Origin: Rhabditophanes sp. KR3021
Taxonomy: Eukaryota; Nematoda; Chromadorea; Rhabditida; Alloionematidae
DNA length: 64,000 nt
Assembly (NCBI GenBank): GCA_963281155.1
Contig: CAUJLY010000003.1
Location: 2,232,001 to 2,296,000 of the forward strand
Reading direction: 5' to 3'
Part shown: piece after piece, positions 59,161 through 64,000 of the stretch
Layout of the letters: every line of letters starts with the position of its first letter
Numbering within the stretch: position 1 is the first letter of the stretch
Program-made: the position numbers and the translations under genes
Notes under the pieces: model-generated
Database searches by the model: none
What the model saw: only the letters and a program-made list of their open reading frames with translations
What the model was told of the DNA's origin: nothing

Positions 59161-60951
59161 TTAGAATATGTATCCATAATAATTAATATCTTGCTGCTTT
59201 CCATATTTAATTGTTTTGTGTTCAAACAATTTGTTGTAAAGTAATAAATCTGAAATATTGGCTAAATAAATGAATGTACGTCTATTGTTAATGCCTCGCC
59301 TCATAATGCACTGTTTGAACGAATCGCCCAATGCATTACATTTGCATTTATTATCTGATATTTCCTCATGCAGTGCTTTCTTCAGATCTTCGACAGTTGG
59401 CTGGATTGGCCTAAAGAGGCGAGGAAATGTCCATAGTGTGCAAGGAATACAGTTAATTTCCAAAATTCTCAAACTTGGTGGAAATAGTAAATCAAGTATC
59501 TTGATGCAATTGAGGCGTAAAACTTGTAAGTTTTTAAATGCCATAAAATAATCACTTGGTATATTGCCGTAATGCGATAGGGTTCCCTGATAATTAACCG
59601 GTTTGCTATTGTAGTAAATAAGTTTGAATAACTTCAAATTAGGGTAGGCTTGGCTGAGCACTGTGTTGCAATCATTTAATCTATGGGTCGAAGATATGCT
59701 TAAGACTTCGAGTGTGCTTGGGAAAGCACTTATTAAATTGAGAATTATTTTAATTGTCTTTCCACGTACGTCTAACTTCTGTGATTGATGGGAGAAGGTT
59801 CTAATTGCCAGTTCTTTCAAGTTAGCAAAGACAGATAATCGGGCTTTCCATTCTTCAAATTGATCTGGGTAATGAAATAATATATGCCCGCTTCTGTCCA
59901 AATCCAATCTCTTGATATTCTTTAAATTCTTAGAATAATTGTTTAAACAATCAGGCTTGGACAAACTATTCAAAAAATTAGGCAACAGACAATGAATATC
60001 GTCATAACCTAATTTTATCAATCTTTTTAAATGAGTTCTTAAAAAATCGCCCTCCTGGGGAGAAAGATAATTAATCTTAAAAGAAGATTCCCTTCCATTT
60101 TCTTTAAATTGCCTTTGATAAAACAATATTTCCTTAAGGGTGCAAAAGTAACATTTAATATTAAAGACAAATGTGTTTGAGATCGTATGGTTGTGAAAAA
60201 TGTGAAACAACCCAATCATAAAATCACTAATACCAACAGGATCCTGAGCGTCCAATTTAATTTCACATACCTTTACATTTTTATGCTTTTTGAGCAGACA
60301 ATTTTCAAAAGTAATTATATTTGTTACTAAATGCTGAAAATGTTCCTCATAACCTATATCATTGTTCAGAGATATTGTTATATTTGTGATACGTTTATTC
60401 AGTTTCAAAATACTTATTAGTTCAAACAAGTTTAAAAGATAATCGTGTTCTACAATAGCCCCATCAAAAACAATTGGCATTTGTGCAAGATTTTCAACAT
60501 TCTCAAATTTGATTCGCCATACATTTGGGGTATATTTCAATAGATAATTTATCATTCTTCCTAATCCTTCAACAATTGCAGTTTTAGTTTGAAATGGTGG
60601 AATAGTATCGCTTCTTAATGTTATTACAAAAATGGGCATAAGATATTGGATAGGAATGTTTCTAATTAAGTCATAAAATTCTGCTTCTGATTCGAATTTA
60701 ACACTTAGGAAACTGCCGGCAAAGATTTCGCTTTCGTAATTTATTGTTAGAGGTTGCTTGTGAATATTTCTCGTATGTGAGGAATATGTAATGGTTTGCC
60801 GTATACAAGATTGCTTTGAATTAAACAAGATGCTGTTTTCGACATTTAGTAATGACAGCTTAGCATTACATATTAGATCTCGAACACATGCTTCAAATAT
60901 CGGAAGTACTGACAAAGCTTTTTGCAAAAATATTTGATTTGTGGAAATCAT
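59161..60951 (-). CDS. LRR-like protein of unknown function
   Basis: A single uninterrupted exon of 596 aa, starting at the ATG at 60951. I do not recognise an orthologue. The second half contains irregular leucine-rich stretches typical of F-box-associated or FNIP-like LRR proteins of nematodes: LKNIKRLDLDRSG, FANLKELAIRTFSH, TLEVLSISSTHRLND, YPNLKLFKLIYY, FKNLQVLRLNCIKIL, LRILEINCIPCTLW. The N-terminus (LPIFEACVRDLICNAKLSL) is helical and could be a divergent F-box, which would make this an SCF substrate adaptor, but the evidence for that is weak. No signal peptide or membrane segment. The lack of introns in a 1.8 kb gene is unusual here and may suggest retroposition or a lineage-specific family. 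Confidence 0.65.
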   Translation of the reverse strand: MISTNQIFLQKALSVLPIFEACVRDLICNAKLSLLNVENSILFNSKQSCIRQTITYSSHTRNIHKQPLTINYESEIFAGSFLSVKFESEAEFYDLIRNIPIQYLMPIFVITLRSDTIPPFQTKTAIVEGLGRMINYLLKYTPNVWRIKFENVENLAQMPIVFDGAIVEHDYLLNLFELISILKLNKRITNITISLNNDIGYEEHFQHLVTNIITFENCLLKKHKNVKVCEIKLDAQDPVGISDFMIGLFHIFHNHTISNTFVFNIKCYFCTLKEILFYQRQFKENGRESSFKINYLSPQEGDFLRTHLKRLIKLGYDDIHCLLPNFLNSLSKPDCLNNYSKNLKNIKRLDLDRSGHILFHYPDQFEEWKARLSVFANLKELAIRTFSHQSQKLDVRGKTIKIILNLISAFPSTLEVLSISSTHRLNDCNTVLSQAYPNLKLFKLIYYNSKPVNYQGTLSHYGNIPSDYFMAFKNLQVLRLNCIKILDLLFPPSLRILEINCIPCTLWTFPRLFRPIQPTVEDLKKALHEEISDNKCKCNALGDSFKQCIMRRGINNRRTFIYLANISDLLLYNKLFEHKTIKYGKQQDINYYGYIF

Positions 60952-61448
60952 TCCGATCTGGAATTATAAAAGTACTAAATATGGCTGTCACGAGCTAATT
61001 GGCCTGCCGAGAAACAAATGTTATGGGGGCTGATTTGCCCAAACAATAGCATTCATAAATGCGAACAGGATTATGCAATGGTCTTTATTCCAATCAATTA
61101 AAACAACAACAATATCTAAAGTTAAATGATCAAATACCGAACAATAAAAGTGTGCATAAGATAATGTGAAAGTGTTTTATAAGATAGTGGGAAAGTCCTA
61201 TATATGCTAGCTAATAAAAGACCTATGATGCGGAATATTGTCAAACAATCTAATTTACCTGAGAAAAAAGATTGAGAATGGCGGGAGGATAATGCTCTAT
61301 GTACATCCAGCCTTGTTAGCCAAGCTATATAAATGGCTTCTCATTATCATTATGTCATTAAACCTATTTTTAATAAGCCAAAGGTTTGTTTAATCCACTT
61401 TACTCCTACCTTTCCATTTAATTATTATTGCCTTGATAATCTTATTAA
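60952..61448. other. divergent intergenic region
   Basis: About 500 bp between divergently transcribed genes; both promoters should lie here. It contains patches of moderate GC but no coding frame or recognisable element. Confidence 0.5.
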
Positions 61449-62312
61449 ATGAATCTTTTTATACTTGCCTTTTTATTCCCAATCTTTTCAATTGGAAGAT
61501 GTTTCCAGGATTGTAATATTGAAGGTCCAGTTATCAATATATCTGAAAATCCCCCACATGTAAGATACACCTTTGACGTTCTTCAATTCATTAAGTACGA
61601 TTTTGAAAAAGATATTTGCAAATCTTTTAATGATATTGCTTATTTCTCACTTAATCATACTGAAATTTATATTAATTCACCTCCTGCCATTTATACTATG
61701 AAAAAATACCACGCCAATTACCGTGGCGCTTGTGTTCCCGTTGAAGCGAAATATCTATTGAGGAATTTGTGGGTAATTATTCCAGATAAAATAGAAAACA
61801 AGGATGATGCTCAATACGATGAAATATCGAAAGAGTTGTTTGAGTTAAAATTGTTCATGCAATCCATGAGCGAATCGACAATGCATTCATTTACTTTGAA
61901 GTCATATGACCCCAAAAACAAAGGTAAACTACATCCAATTTGGGGGGAGGAACATACAAAATTATTCGAACATGAAATCCATGGAGTGGTTCTTCGCTAT
62001 TGCAAGCAATTCAATGCAACTAATATCATTAGAAGCAGGAAAATCGGAGACACTTGTTATGAAGATATTCCTGTTATTATTGGACAGAGGACGGCTTTTT
62101 CAAAAGACGGCCTTAATCTACTAAACAATTCGAGAATCGTTCATTGCAAAAGTTTCTTTTACGAGAATTCCGATACAATTATTGAGGTCATTTGTTTATC
62201 TATCAATGGTATCTTGGGCACATTCTTTGCCATTTTGCTTTATTGTTTCATTCGAAAAAGATACGCCAAGATTTCAACCGCCGAAGACAGACATATTTTG
62301 CTTATTAATTAG
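61449..62312 (+). CDS. single-pass type I membrane protein, unknown
   Basis: A single exon of 287 aa. Signal peptide (FILAFLFPIFSIGRC, cleavage near residue 18), an ectodomain of about 230 residues with several N-glycosylation sequons (NIS, NHT, NAT, NNS) and about eight cysteines, then a membrane helix near the C-terminus (VICLSINGILGTFFAILLYCFI, about 248-268) followed by RKRYAK and a 13-residue tail. This predicts a cell-surface or secretory-pathway protein with a short cytosolic tail. I recognise no domain; it may belong to a nematode-specific family. Confidence 0.65.
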   Translation: MNLFILAFLFPIFSIGRCFQDCNIEGPVINISENPPHVRYTFDVLQFIKYDFEKDICKSFNDIAYFSLNHTEIYINSPPAIYTMKKYHANYRGACVPVEAKYLLRNLWVIIPDKIENKDDAQYDEISKELFELKLFMQSMSESTMHSFTLKSYDPKNKGKLHPIWGEEHTKLFEHEIHGVVLRYCKQFNATNIIRSRKIGDTCYEDIPVIIGQRTAFSKDGLNLLNNSRIVHCKSFFYENSDTIIEVICLSINGILGTFFAILLYCFIRKRYAKISTAEDRHILLIN

Positions 62313-62619
62313 CATTAATTTATGTGCTGATTTAATTGTTGCTTAATAAACGTGTGCTTCTATACTTTTTATTCTCCCTTTTAAACCATAAACAAAATAA
62401 TTATAAATAGTTTTGTATTGAAACTCGAAGGTCGTAAAAATAATTTATTTATATGAAGTATACTGCATTGTTAGCCAAATGTGGATTAAAAGAACGAATT
62501 GATAGATGGAATAAAGGAAATTCTTGAGGAAATTTGAGCTAACCTCGGAATTAAGTGCGCATCATCAACAGCCTGAAAGATATAAACATTTATTAAATAT
62601 ACACTGAGGAATCATACAA
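62313..62619. other. intergenic between convergent genes
   Basis: About 310 bp, AT-rich, containing the two 3' ends (AATAAAC at about 62346 on the plus strand). No further feature seen. Confidence 0.5.

Positions 62620-64000
<1,381 letters not shown>

Overview
The window looks like nuclear DNA of a nematode. The support is AT-rich intergenic DNA, many very short introns (39-49 nt), TTTCAG acceptors sitting directly on start codons (typical of spliced-leader trans-splicing), a DUF148/SXP-RAL-2 secreted protein (a nematode-restricted family), a GT92/DUF23 glycosyltransferase, and one-to-one orthologues of familiar worm genes. I cannot name the species. I see no viral, organellar or bacterial segment, no rRNA or tRNA gene and no CRISPR array.

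Layout. (1) 1-2344, minus: the 3' part of an AF4/FMR2-family (AFFL-2-like) transcription-elongation scaffold that runs off the left edge. (2) 2345-17391: a 15 kb AT-rich stretch without a convincing gene, apart from one exon-like island near 15.2-15.3 kb. (3) 17392-22251, plus: STIM (stim-1), with two antisense nested sequences in its introns, converging on a GT92 glycosyltransferase (22352-23786, minus). (4) 25252-27723, minus: a Quaking/ASD-2 STAR RNA-binding protein with two alternative C-termini. (5) 27724-34410: a second gene-poor stretch. (6) 34411-38757, plus: an RSPH3-like protein, a TATA-driven secreted DUF148 protein with an RGG tail, and a tetraspanin. (7) 40035-48239, plus: UBR1-type N-recognin E3 ligase, whose introns hold two antisense GIY-YIG sequences and one sense primase-like fragment. 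(8) A hAT transposase remnant near 49.1 kb. (9) 49919-52873, plus: an RS-rich cyclophilin of the NKTR/PPIG type. (10) 53344-55569, minus: mitochondrial processing peptidase beta, sharing a 135-bp divergent promoter with METTL13 (55705-59057, plus). (11) 59161-63202: an LRR-like protein (minus), a single-pass membrane protein (plus) and a PDCD6/ALG-2-like penta-EF-hand protein (minus).

Themes. Many genes are broad-acting regulators: calcium entry and calcium sensing (STIM, PEF), RNA processing (STAR protein, RS-cyclophilin), protein turnover (UBR1), translation-factor methylation (METTL13), mitochondrial import (MPPB). No operon or pathway cluster is evident.

The most unusual feature is structural. 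The host coding exons of stim-1, ubr-1, mppb and mettl13 read cleanly for thousands of bases. Their long introns repeatedly contain protein-like sequence, almost always on the opposite strand and usually broken by single-base frameshifts or stops. Three of these inserts look like the GIY-YIG nuclease of the LEM-3/ANKLE1 family. All gene models were spliced by eye from frame continuity and GT/GC-AG sites. Joined reading frames close exactly for all multi-exon genes except the AF4/FMR2 gene, which needs one single-base correction.
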